Shown in pieces: positions 1-6,276 of a stretch of 9,661 nucleotides of DNA. The translations under genes and the position numbers were made by a program. The stretch is taken from assembly GCA_910584595.1 (NCBI GenBank), contig CAJUBQ010000140.1, positions 1-9,661 on the forward strand, read 5' to 3'. Positions within the stretch are counted from its first letter, which is position 1. Each line of letters begins with the position of its first letter. This DNA is from an uncultured Eubacterium sp. (GTDB lineage Bacteria; Bacillota; Clostridia; Lachnospirales; Lachnospiraceae). A model generated the notes under the pieces. That model searched no databases. It was not told where the DNA came from and was given only the letters and a program-made list of their open reading frames with translations.

Positions 1-139
1 GGATGCAGAATGCCTAGAACTTCTTACATTCTGGAAAAGTCACAAACAGACAGGCTAACGCCTCCCATCCAGCGTTCGCATAGCCAGTACGCAACACTTT
101 TTATAAATTGTTGCATTTCCGCTTAAGTTCGCGCCTATG
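1..139 (-). repeat. Left copy of a ~140-bp inverted repeat
   Basis: Read on the minus strand, this segment matches the plus strand at 9343-9480. The block 70..139 aligns to 9343..9412 without gaps, 62 of 70 identical, including the shared core CGCGAACTTAAGCGGAAAT. The block 1..35 aligns to 9446..9480 with 30 of 35 identical. The middle (36..69) is only loosely similar. The copy reaches the window edge, so its true end is unknown. The two copies face each other and bracket all intact genes in the window. I do not recognise a named element; it may be a remnant of an integrative element. Confidence 0.85.
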
Positions 140-170
140 AGGTACCACCCCGGCAAGGATGCTCCGGCAC

Positions 171-386
171 TCATCCTATATGACGAATAATCCAGTAAAA
201 TCTGGCAATTGTTTCCGCTACTGCCTTTGTATTGCCTGTTGCTGAAAAATATACGACCAATGCCTTTGATGCATTTTCTGTATCTTCGTCATCATGAACA
301 GTTTCTTCTGAAACCACATCCTGTTCTTCACGATTCTCTTCTGCCAATTCTGGCTGCTGATTTTCATGTTCCTGCCCTGTTCCATA
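171..386 (-). pseudogene. Flavodoxin N-terminal fragment (decayed, truncated)
   Basis: The minus-strand frame between the stop at 387-389 and the TGA at 171-173 encodes an acidic linker followed by KALVVYFSATGNTKAVAETIA, written here as the stretch around 190-270. The SATGNTK loop is the FMN-phosphate-binding loop of the flavodoxin family, and the linker is like that behind the signal peptide of exported clostridial flavodoxins. After about 22 residues of the fold the similarity ends and the frame stops, so the rest of the roughly 150-residue domain is missing. There is no start codon or signal peptide: the 5' end is fused out of frame to a TetR remnant. It is related in the SATG loop to the intact flavodoxin at 1488-2069. 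Not functional as it stands. Confidence 0.75.
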
Positions 387-555
387 TCATAGTGATTCAT
401 CGACATAATCTTAAGCAGAGTCTCCCGTTCTTCCAGTGAATGCGCCAAAGCATCCGCAAACTATTTTCAAAACTTACAGTTTTATATAGCTTTTCACATG
501 CTGCAATAATCTCCTCCCTTCTGGCCTCCGTTAATTCTCTTGATCCATTCGGCAT
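377..555 (-). pseudogene. TetR-family regulator remnant with internal deletion
   Basis: A good AGGAGG ribosome binding site (561-567) precedes ATG 553-555, which opens the frame MPNGSRELTEARREEIIAAC and continues to ...LYKTVSFEN. This is the start of the DNA-binding domain of a TetR-family regulator. The helix-turn-helix core that should follow is missing. Similarity resumes in another frame near 450 with FADALAHSLEERETLLKIMS and then MNHYDMEQ, a stretch I know from the middle of clostridial TetR proteins. The first frame stops at TGA 397-399. So roughly 60 or more codons were lost, with a frameshift, and the rest of the gene was replaced by flavodoxin sequence. The TetR assignment rests on remembered family sequences, not on a search. 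Confidence 0.65.
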
Positions 556-577
556 CACGTACCTCCTACACTGTTTT

Positions 578-620
578 CCTGTCTTTCAATGACAGGCATT
601 TTCCAAGCGCTTCACCTGTC
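578..620 (-). promoter_or_regulatory. Alternative hairpins in leader of the TetR remnant
   Basis: In the minus-strand transcript direction there are three complementary 6-nt segments: GACAGG (615-620), CCTGTC (591-596) and GACAGG (578-583). The middle segment can pair with either outer one, so two hairpins exclude each other. They lie just upstream of the ribosome binding site of the TetR remnant. This is attenuator-like in shape, but the stems are only 6 bp and no U-run follows either. The remaining sequence from 556 to 744 holds no gene that I can support. Confidence 0.25.
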
Positions 621-699
621 CTTAAATATTCGTATTTTATTAACATAACTCTATATCTCCACAAATGGACGCGCTCTGACACTGCGTCAATCCGTTAGC

Positions 700-726
700 A
701 AAAAAATTGGCTTGGAGGAAGCAAGC
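700..726 (-). terminator. Possible weak terminator after the CMD gene
   Basis: Downstream of the CMD-like gene, minus-strand RNA would form a 5-bp stem (GCUUG/CAAGC, 722-726 with 710-714) with a 7-nt loop, followed after three bases by seven U (700-706). Position and U-run fit an intrinsic terminator of the three-gene unit, but the stem is short. Confidence 0.4.
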
Positions 727-744
727 ACTGTTTTCTTCTTTCCG

Positions 745-1425
745 TTATTTGGCATTATTGATGCAAGAGATTGCATTCAGGCTTCTCGGATAACCGATAT
801 AAGGCAGGCATTGTGAAACAACACGGAGCAGAAATTCCTTATCATTCCCAAGATTGATATTTCCTTTCACATGTGCAGCAAGCTGTGGCTCACATCCTCC
901 CTGCGCCATCAGAAAACAGAATGTAATCATTTCCCGCTGCGCCAGGTTAAGCCCCGTCCGGGTATAATAATCCCCAAAGCAGTTTGCCGCCAGCCAGCGG
1001 TTTATATGGCCCGCTTTCCATGCCTCTGCCATATGTCCGCCGAATATTTCTACCTGAACCTGCACACCCTTTTGCAAACGGTCTTCCAATGTTGTCGTGC
1101 ATTGTCCCTCCAAAGGGAGGGTGATACCACGGCTTTCAAAAACCTCATTCACTACATTCAGAAACGGAAGAACCCTGCCGATTCCAAGGTAATCTACCGC
1201 CTGATATGCCATTTCCTTCACAGCAACAGCGGCAAATCCCGCTTCCAAAGCCCTCTGCAGCACAATACGGTATTCTTCCACTCCCTGACAGCCAATCAGC
1301 GCCGCCAAGACCGCCATATACCTGGTATTGTCGTCCAACTGCTGTCCTTCTTCATTTGGAACCTCCTGAAATGCAAAATGCTCAAAACGCTCCATAAATT
1401 CCGGGTCTGTTACATATAAATTCAT
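745..1425 (-). CDS. Carboxymuconolactone decarboxylase-like protein
   Basis: A 226-residue cytosolic protein with two alpha-helical CMD-type halves. The first (about 35-90) carries ALEAGFAAVAVKEMAYQAVDYLG and the second (about 155-220) carries REMITFCFLMAQGGCEPQLA followed by AHVKG and a YIGYPRSLNAI ending, both typical of the CMD/AhpD-like fold. C178 in GGCEPQLAAH (H185) is the likely functional cysteine; the CxxC redox pair of true AhpD peroxidase reductases is absent, and C46 stands alone in the first half. Ring-lactone decarboxylation is therefore not implied, and many members are thiol redox proteins of unknown substrate. GGAGG lies 7 nt before the ATG. It follows the flavodoxin gene by 62 bp and is probably the last gene of the merR-flavodoxin unit, a pairing often seen in clostridia. 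No signal peptide. Confidence 0.85.
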   Translation of the reverse strand: MNLYVTDPEFMERFEHFAFQEVPNEEGQQLDDNTRYMAVLAALIGCQGVEEYRIVLQRALEAGFAAVAVKEMAYQAVDYLGIGRVLPFLNVVNEVFESRGITLPLEGQCTTTLEDRLQKGVQVQVEIFGGHMAEAWKAGHINRWLAANCFGDYYTRTGLNLAQREMITFCFLMAQGGCEPQLAAHVKGNINLGNDKEFLLRVVSQCLPYIGYPRSLNAISCINNAK

Positions 1426-1487
1426 TTCTATTCCTCCACTCAGATTTTTAGTTTCCAGCAGAACTTATACAACATTGTCCTGTCATA

Positions 1488-2069
1488 CTATTTTATTTGT
1501 TTCTTCGCCCATTTTGCCACGCTCTTAGAAGAAGCATCCGTCAAGTCTTTTCCTTTTGTTACTGTTGCGCCTTTTGCTGCCGCTTGAATGCCCTTCCTGC
1601 TGCCGGAAATCCCGCTTCCCCCGCTGGTACAGAATGGAACAATCTTCTTTCCTTTCAGATTATAAGATTCCAAAAATGTGCGGATAATCATTGGTTCTTT
1701 TCCCCACCAGATTGGATAACCGATAAAAATTACATCATATTTGCGGATATTTTTTATCTTTCCCTTTACTTTCGGCCTGCTGCTTTCATTTTTTTGCTCC
1801 CTGTTGGCCCGGCAGTCATCATTGCTGTAATCTAAATCCGCATCCGTATAACGTTTTGCCGCTTTGATCTGATACAGTTTACCGTCCGTCGCTTTTTCGA
1901 TTTTCTTTGCAGCGCTTTTCGTCGTCCCTGTTGCTGAAAAATATACAACCAAAACTTTTTTTGACTTTTCTTTCCCTGCTGCATTTACATTGGAAGCTGG
2001 GAGCAAAAGCCCCAAAGCCAGCGCAAAAACCAATGCAAAACTAATGCAAAATCTGCATCTCCTCTTCAT
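1488..2069 (-). CDS. Exported flavodoxin
   Basis: A 193-residue flavodoxin that would bind FMN and carry electrons outside the membrane. Residues 1-30 form a signal peptide: MKRR, a hydrophobic core around 8-24 and a SNVNA cleavage site before AGKEK. No lipobox cysteine is present, so it should be secreted or loosely held, not a lipoprotein. The phosphate loop FSATGTTKS (44-52), YPIWWGKEP (118-126) and FCTSGGSGISGS (146-157) match long-known flavodoxin positions around the flavin. The mature protein is rich in lysine. I chose ATG 2067-2069 because GGAGG lies 9 nt upstream; an ATG eight codons earlier (to 2093) has only a weak site. It lies between merR (99 bp) and the CMD gene (62 bp), all same strand. 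The export of a flavodoxin next to a cytosolic CMD protein leaves the partners unknown. Confidence 0.88.
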   Translation of the reverse strand: MKRRCRFCISFALVFALALGLLLPASNVNAAGKEKSKKVLVVYFSATGTTKSAAKKIEKATDGKLYQIKAAKRYTDADLDYSNDDCRANREQKNESSRPKVKGKIKNIRKYDVIFIGYPIWWGKEPMIIRTFLESYNLKGKKIVPFCTSGGSGISGSRKGIQAAAKGATVTKGKDLTDASSKSVAKWAKKQIK

Positions 2070-2168
2070 TCTGATTTTCCTCCATATTCTCATTATTTTT
2101 TCTATTTCCCTTTTGCAACCCTGTCCGTTTGTCCGCGGAGATTTTCATTACTGCCAAACGTTTCACTT

Positions 2169-2516
2169 CTATCCTGCCGACCGGATTTTATATCTCAGAT
2201 AATCCAACTGGTTGATCTGGGTTTCTTTAAAATGAATTTCATCTAACACCTCGTTTCTTTTTTTATTCAGCATGGAAAGCCGCTTCTTTTCTGTCCATTC
2301 TCCTTTTTGCAAAAGATACATATATTCTTTTACCTCTTCAGTTTCAAATCCAATGCCATGCAGAGTCATAATCATGCTTAGAAGTTCGATATCCTGATCG
2401 TCATATTCCCGTTTATCCAACGCCTTTTCTATGGTATCATGCAGTCCCCATTTTTCATATTCTGTTAAAACGTCCATCGGGATACGGTAACGCTCACGTA
2501 GTTCCTGCATTGTCAT
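2169..2516 (-). CDS. MerR-family transcriptional regulator
   Basis: A short 115-residue regulator. An N-terminal winged HTH of MerR type (about 1-70) shows MTMQELRERYRIPMDVLTEYEKWG-like helix-turn-helix sequence, then YDDQDIELLSMIMTLHGIGF and EEVKEYM, the usual MerR helix pair. It ends in a helix, DEIHFKETQINQLDYLRYKI, that should dimerise as a coiled coil. There is no C-terminal ligand domain and no metal-binding cysteine, so the effector is unknown. AAGGAG lies 9 nt before the ATG. It heads the flavodoxin-CMD unit and is itself preceded by a LysR-type promoter (2538-2604). The 17-bp spacer there is not the 19-20 bp typical of MerR-controlled promoters, so autoregulation through that promoter is not evident. 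Confidence 0.85.
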   Translation of the reverse strand: MTMQELRERYRIPMDVLTEYEKWGLHDTIEKALDKREYDDQDIELLSMIMTLHGIGFETEEVKEYMYLLQKGEWTEKKRLSMLNKKRNEVLDEIHFKETQINQLDYLRYKIRSAG

Positions 2517-2537
2517 ATTCCTGCTCTCCTTCCCTAT

Positions 2538-2604
2538 ATGGTATAATATTTCTTTTGCAGTGTAAAATACTTATATTAAATAATCAGAAATGCTCAAAAC
2601 GCAT
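2538..2604 (-). promoter_or_regulatory. Promoter A of merR unit with LysR-type operator
   Basis: Read on the minus strand: recognition palindrome ATGC-N7-GCAT at 2590-2604 (T-N11-A form), conserved box 2561-2593 with CATTTCTGATTATTTAATAT, -35 TTTACA (2561-2566), 17-bp spacer, -10 TACCAT (2538-2543). The predicted start near 2531 leaves a leader of about 15 nt, with the ribosome binding site at its very 5' end. The palindrome centre lies about 66 bp before the start. The box is 26 of 33 or better identical to that of promoter C; the -35 is the most changed part. Confidence 0.65.
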
Positions 2605-2606
2605 AA

Positions 2607-2636
2607 CTGGCCAGACAAAACCCTAAGTCTGGCCAG
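2607..2636 (-). terminator. Double TGGCCA palindrome / hairpin after the bgl operon
   Basis: CTGGCCAGAC at 2607-2616 pairs with GTCTGGCCAG at 2627-2636, a 10-bp perfect stem with a 10-nt loop. It lies 44 bp downstream of the glucosidase stop and just upstream of the merR promoter, so it could end the bgl transcript. The U-run after it on the minus strand is poor (UUAUGCGUUUU). The second arm is itself part of a perfect 12-bp palindrome (GTCTGGCCAGAC, 2627-2638), and CTGGCCAGAC occurs twice as a direct repeat 22 bp apart, two helix turns, so an operator is an equally good reading. Confidence 0.45.
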
Positions 2637-2679
2637 ACGATCAATTTATAAGTTTTCTTCTAAAAAAGTTCTTATTCCC

Positions 2680-4143
2680 TTAATCCAATATTTCGCCATT
2701 GCTCTTTATTACCTTCTGATACCAGTAGAAACTGTCTTTTCTGCGGCGATCCAAAGTACCCTTGCCTTCATTGTCCTTATCCACATAGACAAGACCATAT
2801 CTTTTCGCCATCTCTCCGGTTCCGGCGCTGACCAGATCTGTACAGCCCCATACGGTATATCCCATCAGTTCCACACCGTCTTCCACCGCTTCTGCCATCT
2901 GCTTTATGTGTTCCCTCATATAAGCAATCCGGTATTCATCATGGATGCTGCCATCTTCTTCCACCTGGTCCTCTGCGCCGAGCCCATTTTCCACAATCAT
3001 CAATGGGATCTGCCATCTTCCGTAAAACTCATTCAACAGGTAACGCAGCCCCTTGGGGTCAATCGTCCATCCCCACTGGCTCTGCTCCAGATAAGGATTT
3101 GCCGGGCCGCGCATCATATTCCCATTGGCAACCGGCACGTCCGGGTCATCCGTTGCCGTACTGCTGGAATAGTAGCTGAATGTGAAGAAATCTACGGTTC
3201 CATTCTTTAATGCCTCGCTGTCCCCTGCGGCAAACGGGATTTCTATCCCCTTTTCCTTCCAGAGCCGCCTGGCAAAGGCAGGATATGCGCCCCTTACCTG
3301 GACATCCCCGCAATAATAATTTGCTGTCTGCATAACCTGCTGTCCTTTCAGTACATCCTCCGGCCTGCAGGTATATGGATATGCGATCCGGCTCAGCAGC
3401 ATACAGCCCACTTTGTTTGCCGGATCAATTTCATGCGCCATCGCTACCGCTTTGGCGCTTGCCACCAGCTGATGATGCAGCGCCGTATAACGCCTCTGCT
3501 CGTCATCCCAGCTTGTATCCAGCCCCGCCAATACCCCAACGGCCGTGTCCTTTCCCGGAGGAAGGATTCCCCCGCCCATCAGGTTGCCATAAGCCCCCAT
3601 CTGCAAAATGTTAATCTCATTAAATGTCAGCCAGTGATGCACCAGCCCTTGAAATTCGGTAAACAGAACTTTGCAGTATCTTAAAAAGAAATCCATGATT
3701 TCCCGGTTTGCCCATCCCCCATATTCTTTTGCCAGATGATAAGGCAGCTCATAATGGCTGATGGTCACCAACGGCTGGATGCCATATTTTTGACATTCTG
3801 AAAAGACATTCCTGTAAAAAGCAAGCCCTTCTTGTTTTGGTTCCTTTTCATCCCCGTTTGGGAACAGCCTGCTCCAATTGATGGACATGCGGAAACATTT
3901 AAAACCCATTTCCCCATACAGGGCAATATCTTCTTTATAACGATGGTAAAAATCTACCGCTTCATGGCTCGGATAATGGTACCCGGGAAGTATGCCGTCT
4001 GTCACATGCCGGGGAGTTGTTTTTGTCCCGCCTGTCATAACGTCTGGAACAGAAAGCCCCTTTCCTCCTTCCTGGATTCCTCCTTCAAACTGATTGGCAG
4101 CCGTCGCGCCGCCCCATAAAAAATTTTCTGGAAACCTGCCCAT
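2680..4143 (-). CDS. 6-phospho-beta-glucosidase, GH1 family
   Basis: A 487-residue cytosolic glycoside hydrolase of family 1. It cleaves beta-glucoside 6-phosphates delivered by the PTS, giving glucose 6-phosphate and the aglycone or sugar. FLWGGATAANQFEGG at 8-22 is the family's N-terminal signature. The acid/base glutamate is E176 in TFNEIN and the nucleophile is E385 in IVENGLG. The phosphate-binding set of the 6-phospho enzymes is present near the C-terminus as S439, K447 and Y449 (LVSAGTGEMAKRYG), which argues for 6-phospho substrates and not free glucosides. Length is normal for BglA/AscB-like enzymes. The ATG is 5 nt after AGGAGG, which overlaps the stop of the upstream PTS gene (9-nt gap), so the two are co-translated. 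The symbol follows the family; close paralogues cannot be told apart by eye. Confidence 0.95.
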   Translation of the reverse strand: MGRFPENFLWGGATAANQFEGGIQEGGKGLSVPDVMTGGTKTTPRHVTDGILPGYHYPSHEAVDFYHRYKEDIALYGEMGFKCFRMSINWSRLFPNGDEKEPKQEGLAFYRNVFSECQKYGIQPLVTISHYELPYHLAKEYGGWANREIMDFFLRYCKVLFTEFQGLVHHWLTFNEINILQMGAYGNLMGGGILPPGKDTAVGVLAGLDTSWDDEQRRYTALHHQLVASAKAVAMAHEIDPANKVGCMLLSRIAYPYTCRPEDVLKGQQVMQTANYYCGDVQVRGAYPAFARRLWKEKGIEIPFAAGDSEALKNGTVDFFTFSYYSSSTATDDPDVPVANGNMMRGPANPYLEQSQWGWTIDPKGLRYLLNEFYGRWQIPLMIVENGLGAEDQVEEDGSIHDEYRIAYMREHIKQMAEAVEDGVELMGYTVWGCTDLVSAGTGEMAKRYGLVYVDKDNEGKGTLDRRRKDSFYWYQKVIKSNGEILD

Positions 4144-4152
4144 AATAACCTC

Positions 4153-6033
4153 CTATTTTTTCAACTGTATGATCTTTGTTCCTGCCGCTACTGTCCCTTC
4201 TGCCATAAGTTCTGTCGCTGTATAATCATCCGCATTCAGCACAATCACTACCACGACATCAGGGTGTCCGGCGTCTGCCACTGCCTTCCGGTCAAAAACA
4301 AGCAGCTCCTGTCCGGCATTAACTTCATCCCCTTCTTTTACCTTCGGATCAAATCCCATGCCTCCCATTTCCACCGTATCAACGCCGACATGTATTAAAA
4401 GTTCCATGCCATCGTTTGCTTCAAGGCCAATTGCATGGCCCGTATCTGACACCTGGACTACTTTCCCGGTAAAAGGCGCCCTCACAATGCCGTCTTCCGG
4501 ATAAATCCCCATGGTCCATCCCAAAACACCTTCTGAAAATGTCGGGTCTGGAATATCCCCCATTTCAACTACCTTTCCATTTACCGGAGCGTATACCGTA
4601 TTTTTTTCTTCATTTTCAATGACTGCTTCAATGACTGCCGCTTCCTGTGCCTGCATTTCCACACTCTTTTCAAATTTTAACGAAAGAATAAATGTAATGG
4701 CTGCCGTAGATACTGCCGTAATCAAGAGCGAAATGATGATATTCCAAAAAAAGCTCATGGTATCATCACCGATATATAGAAGCACTGCCGGAATCCCGGA
4801 AGATCCTGTCGCAAATCGGTGTGTATGCGTAACGCCGGCATACAGACCGCCTAAGCCCCCGCCTATCATTGCCGAAATAAGCGGATATTTCTTCGGCAGG
4901 TTCAATCCATACAATACCGGCTCTGTAATCCCCATCAGCGCCGTAACGCCGGTAGACAAGCCAAGCTGCCTTGTTTTGGATTCCTTTGTACGCAAACCGA
5001 CAACCAGCGCGGCTACTCCCTGTGCAATGTTAGAGCACACGCATCCCGGCCCAAAAATGCTGTCAAAGCCAAGGCTTGCCATCTGCATACTTCCAAGCGG
5101 CGCTACCGCATGGTGAATGCCAAACATAACCATAACAGGAAACAGTCCTCCAATCAGCGCAGCAGGCGCCCAGCTTGCATTTGTACTCAGCCAGTCAAAA
5201 ACCAGCGCAAGACCTTCACCGACATAATCTCCTACCGGCCCTAAAACTGACAGCGCCAGCGTACCCATGATAAGAAAGGTAAACATTGGAACAAATACAA
5301 GATTTACTGCTTTTGGAATTACTTTATTCAGCCATTTCTCCACAAAAGACTGTACAATAATGACGAGGATAACCGGGATAACGGTTGATGTGTAAGATAC
5401 CAGATAAAACGGTATCACACCGAAAAATTTTACTGGCTCGCCTGCCGCTACTAATGCCAGCCAGTTCGCATGGCACATAATTCCCGCCACAGACATAGCC
5501 AGGATTGCGTTGCATTTCATCCTTTTTGCCGTCGTATAGGCCAAAAGGATTGGCAGAAACGCAAAGGTTGCGTCTGCAAAAAAATTTAATATGTAATAAG
5601 TCTGTGAATCTGAATTTACCAGGTGGAATACGGTAAGCAATGCCATTAGGGCTTTCAGCATACCGGCTCCGGAAAGCGCCGGGACAATCGGCTGAAATAC
5701 ACTGGACACAAAATCAATCACATAGTCTGCCGGCGACATTTTTTTGCCATTCCCTTTGTCCGGTTCTTCCTGCCCTTCCCCGTTCGGAACCAGTTTTTCT
5801 ACTTCCTCAAACACCTCTGCCACATGCATGCCTATGACAACCTGAAACATACCGCCGCTCTCTACGACCTGTGCCACCCCATCCAGGTTCCCGATACCCT
5901 CTTTATCTGCTTTCTTGGTATCTCTCAGAGTGAAACGGAGCCTTGTCTGGCAATGTCGCACAGCGCTGATATTCCCGCTGCCGCCTACTTTTTCTACAAT
6001 CGTCGCTGCAAGGCTTTCATACTTTTTGCTCAT
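4153..6033 (-). CDS. Beta-glucoside PTS permease, IIBCA (BglF type)
   Basis: A 626-residue membrane transporter that takes up beta-glucosides and phosphorylates them at C6 using HPr phosphate. Domains run IIB (about 1-90), IIC (about 105-455, around ten membrane segments) and IIA (about 475-626), the same order and length as BglF. C28 in VRHCQTRLRF is the IIB phospho-cysteine. GITEPVLYG (368-376) is the IIC substrate-site signature. H548 in LLIHVGVDT is the IIA phospho-histidine, with H533 in DTGHAIG as its helper. AAGGAGG precedes the ATG by 8 nt. The 3' end is coupled to the phospho-glucosidase gene. Usually such operons are run by a BglG/LicT antiterminator. Here none is present and the predicted leader is only about 25 nt, too short for an antiterminator site and terminator, so control at the LysR-type promoter is likely. 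Confidence 0.95.
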   Translation of the reverse strand: MSKKYESLAATIVEKVGGSGNISAVRHCQTRLRFTLRDTKKADKEGIGNLDGVAQVVESGGMFQVVIGMHVAEVFEEVEKLVPNGEGQEEPDKGNGKKMSPADYVIDFVSSVFQPIVPALSGAGMLKALMALLTVFHLVNSDSQTYYILNFFADATFAFLPILLAYTTAKRMKCNAILAMSVAGIMCHANWLALVAAGEPVKFFGVIPFYLVSYTSTVIPVILVIIVQSFVEKWLNKVIPKAVNLVFVPMFTFLIMGTLALSVLGPVGDYVGEGLALVFDWLSTNASWAPAALIGGLFPVMVMFGIHHAVAPLGSMQMASLGFDSIFGPGCVCSNIAQGVAALVVGLRTKESKTRQLGLSTGVTALMGITEPVLYGLNLPKKYPLISAMIGGGLGGLYAGVTHTHRFATGSSGIPAVLLYIGDDTMSFFWNIIISLLITAVSTAAITFILSLKFEKSVEMQAQEAAVIEAVIENEEKNTVYAPVNGKVVEMGDIPDPTFSEGVLGWTMGIYPEDGIVRAPFTGKVVQVSDTGHAIGLEANDGMELLIHVGVDTVEMGGMGFDPKVKEGDEVNAGQELLVFDRKAVADAGHPDVVVVIVLNADDYTATELMAEGTVAAGTKIIQLKK

Positions 6034-6064
6034 TTGGACGACCTCCTTCTCTTATTATGGTTCC

Positions 6065-6131
6065 ATCATACAAAAGTTTTTTTACTATGTCTAATACCTA
6101 TACTGAATTTTAAGAAATGCCTGTTTTGAAT
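6065..6131 (-). promoter_or_regulatory. Promoter B of the bgl operon with LysR-type operator
   Basis: Minus strand: recognition palindrome ATTC-N7-GCAT (6117-6131; one arm differs by one base from ATGC), conserved box 6088-6120 beginning GCATTTCTTAAAATTCAGTA, -35 TAGACA (6088-6093), 17-bp spacer, -10 TATGAT (6065-6070). The start is expected near 6058, so the leader is about 25 nt. Geometry is base-for-base that of promoters A and C. The palindrome has the T-N11-A form of LysR-type sites and is centred near -66; the box reaches the -35, as an activation site would. Confidence 0.72.
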
Positions 6132-6142
6132 GGTGAAACCAT
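6130..6142. promoter_or_regulatory. Perfect 13-bp dyad next to promoter B
   Basis: ATGGT-GAA-ACCAT is a perfect inverted repeat overlapping the outer edge of the LysR-type palindrome of promoter B, around -72 to -84. It is absent from promoters A and C, so it could be a site for a second regulator of the bgl operon only. It lacks the central CG of a CcpA cre site. Could be chance. Confidence 0.3.
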
Positions 6143-6225
6143 GGGGCAGAGAAGATTTTTCCTACTCGCCGCGAGGCCCTTGCGCCGTATCAGCGGCTTA
6201 TTTTCTCTGGCACGAGCCTGTGCAT

Positions 6226-6257
6226 AAAAAAAGAACTGTAATTTTTCCTTACAGTCC
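6226..6257 (-). terminator. Intrinsic terminator after the lysR-type gene
   Basis: Minus-strand RNA folds GGACUGUAA (6249-6257) with UUACAGUUC (6233-6241), a 9-bp stem with one G-U pair and a 7-nt loop, followed at once by seven U (6226-6232). It lies 19 bp past the regulator's stop and separates it from promoter B, so the bgl operon is its own transcript. Confidence 0.85.
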
Positions 6258-6276
6258 TTTACCGTCTCAACGATTG

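Noticed and set aside
2070..2168. A MerR-type promoter with a long 19-20 bp spacer before the flavodoxin gene
   Set aside because: No pair of -35 and -10 hexamers with that spacing was found in the 99-bp gap; the flavodoxin gene is more simply read as part of the merR transcript.
2590..3210. Long plus-strand frame opposite the phospho-glucosidase gene (206 residues)
   Set aside because: Antisense shadow of a clear GH1 gene with intact catalytic motifs; composition looks like a reverse-frame artefact.
4511..5116. Plus-strand frame of 201 residues opposite the PTS gene
   Set aside because: Antisense shadow; the opposite strand has uninterrupted IIC and IIA motifs.
6088..6142. CcpA cre site at the bgl promoter
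   Set aside because: The dyad at 6130-6142 lacks the central CG and the TG...CA spacing of cre, and no other match was seen near the promoter.
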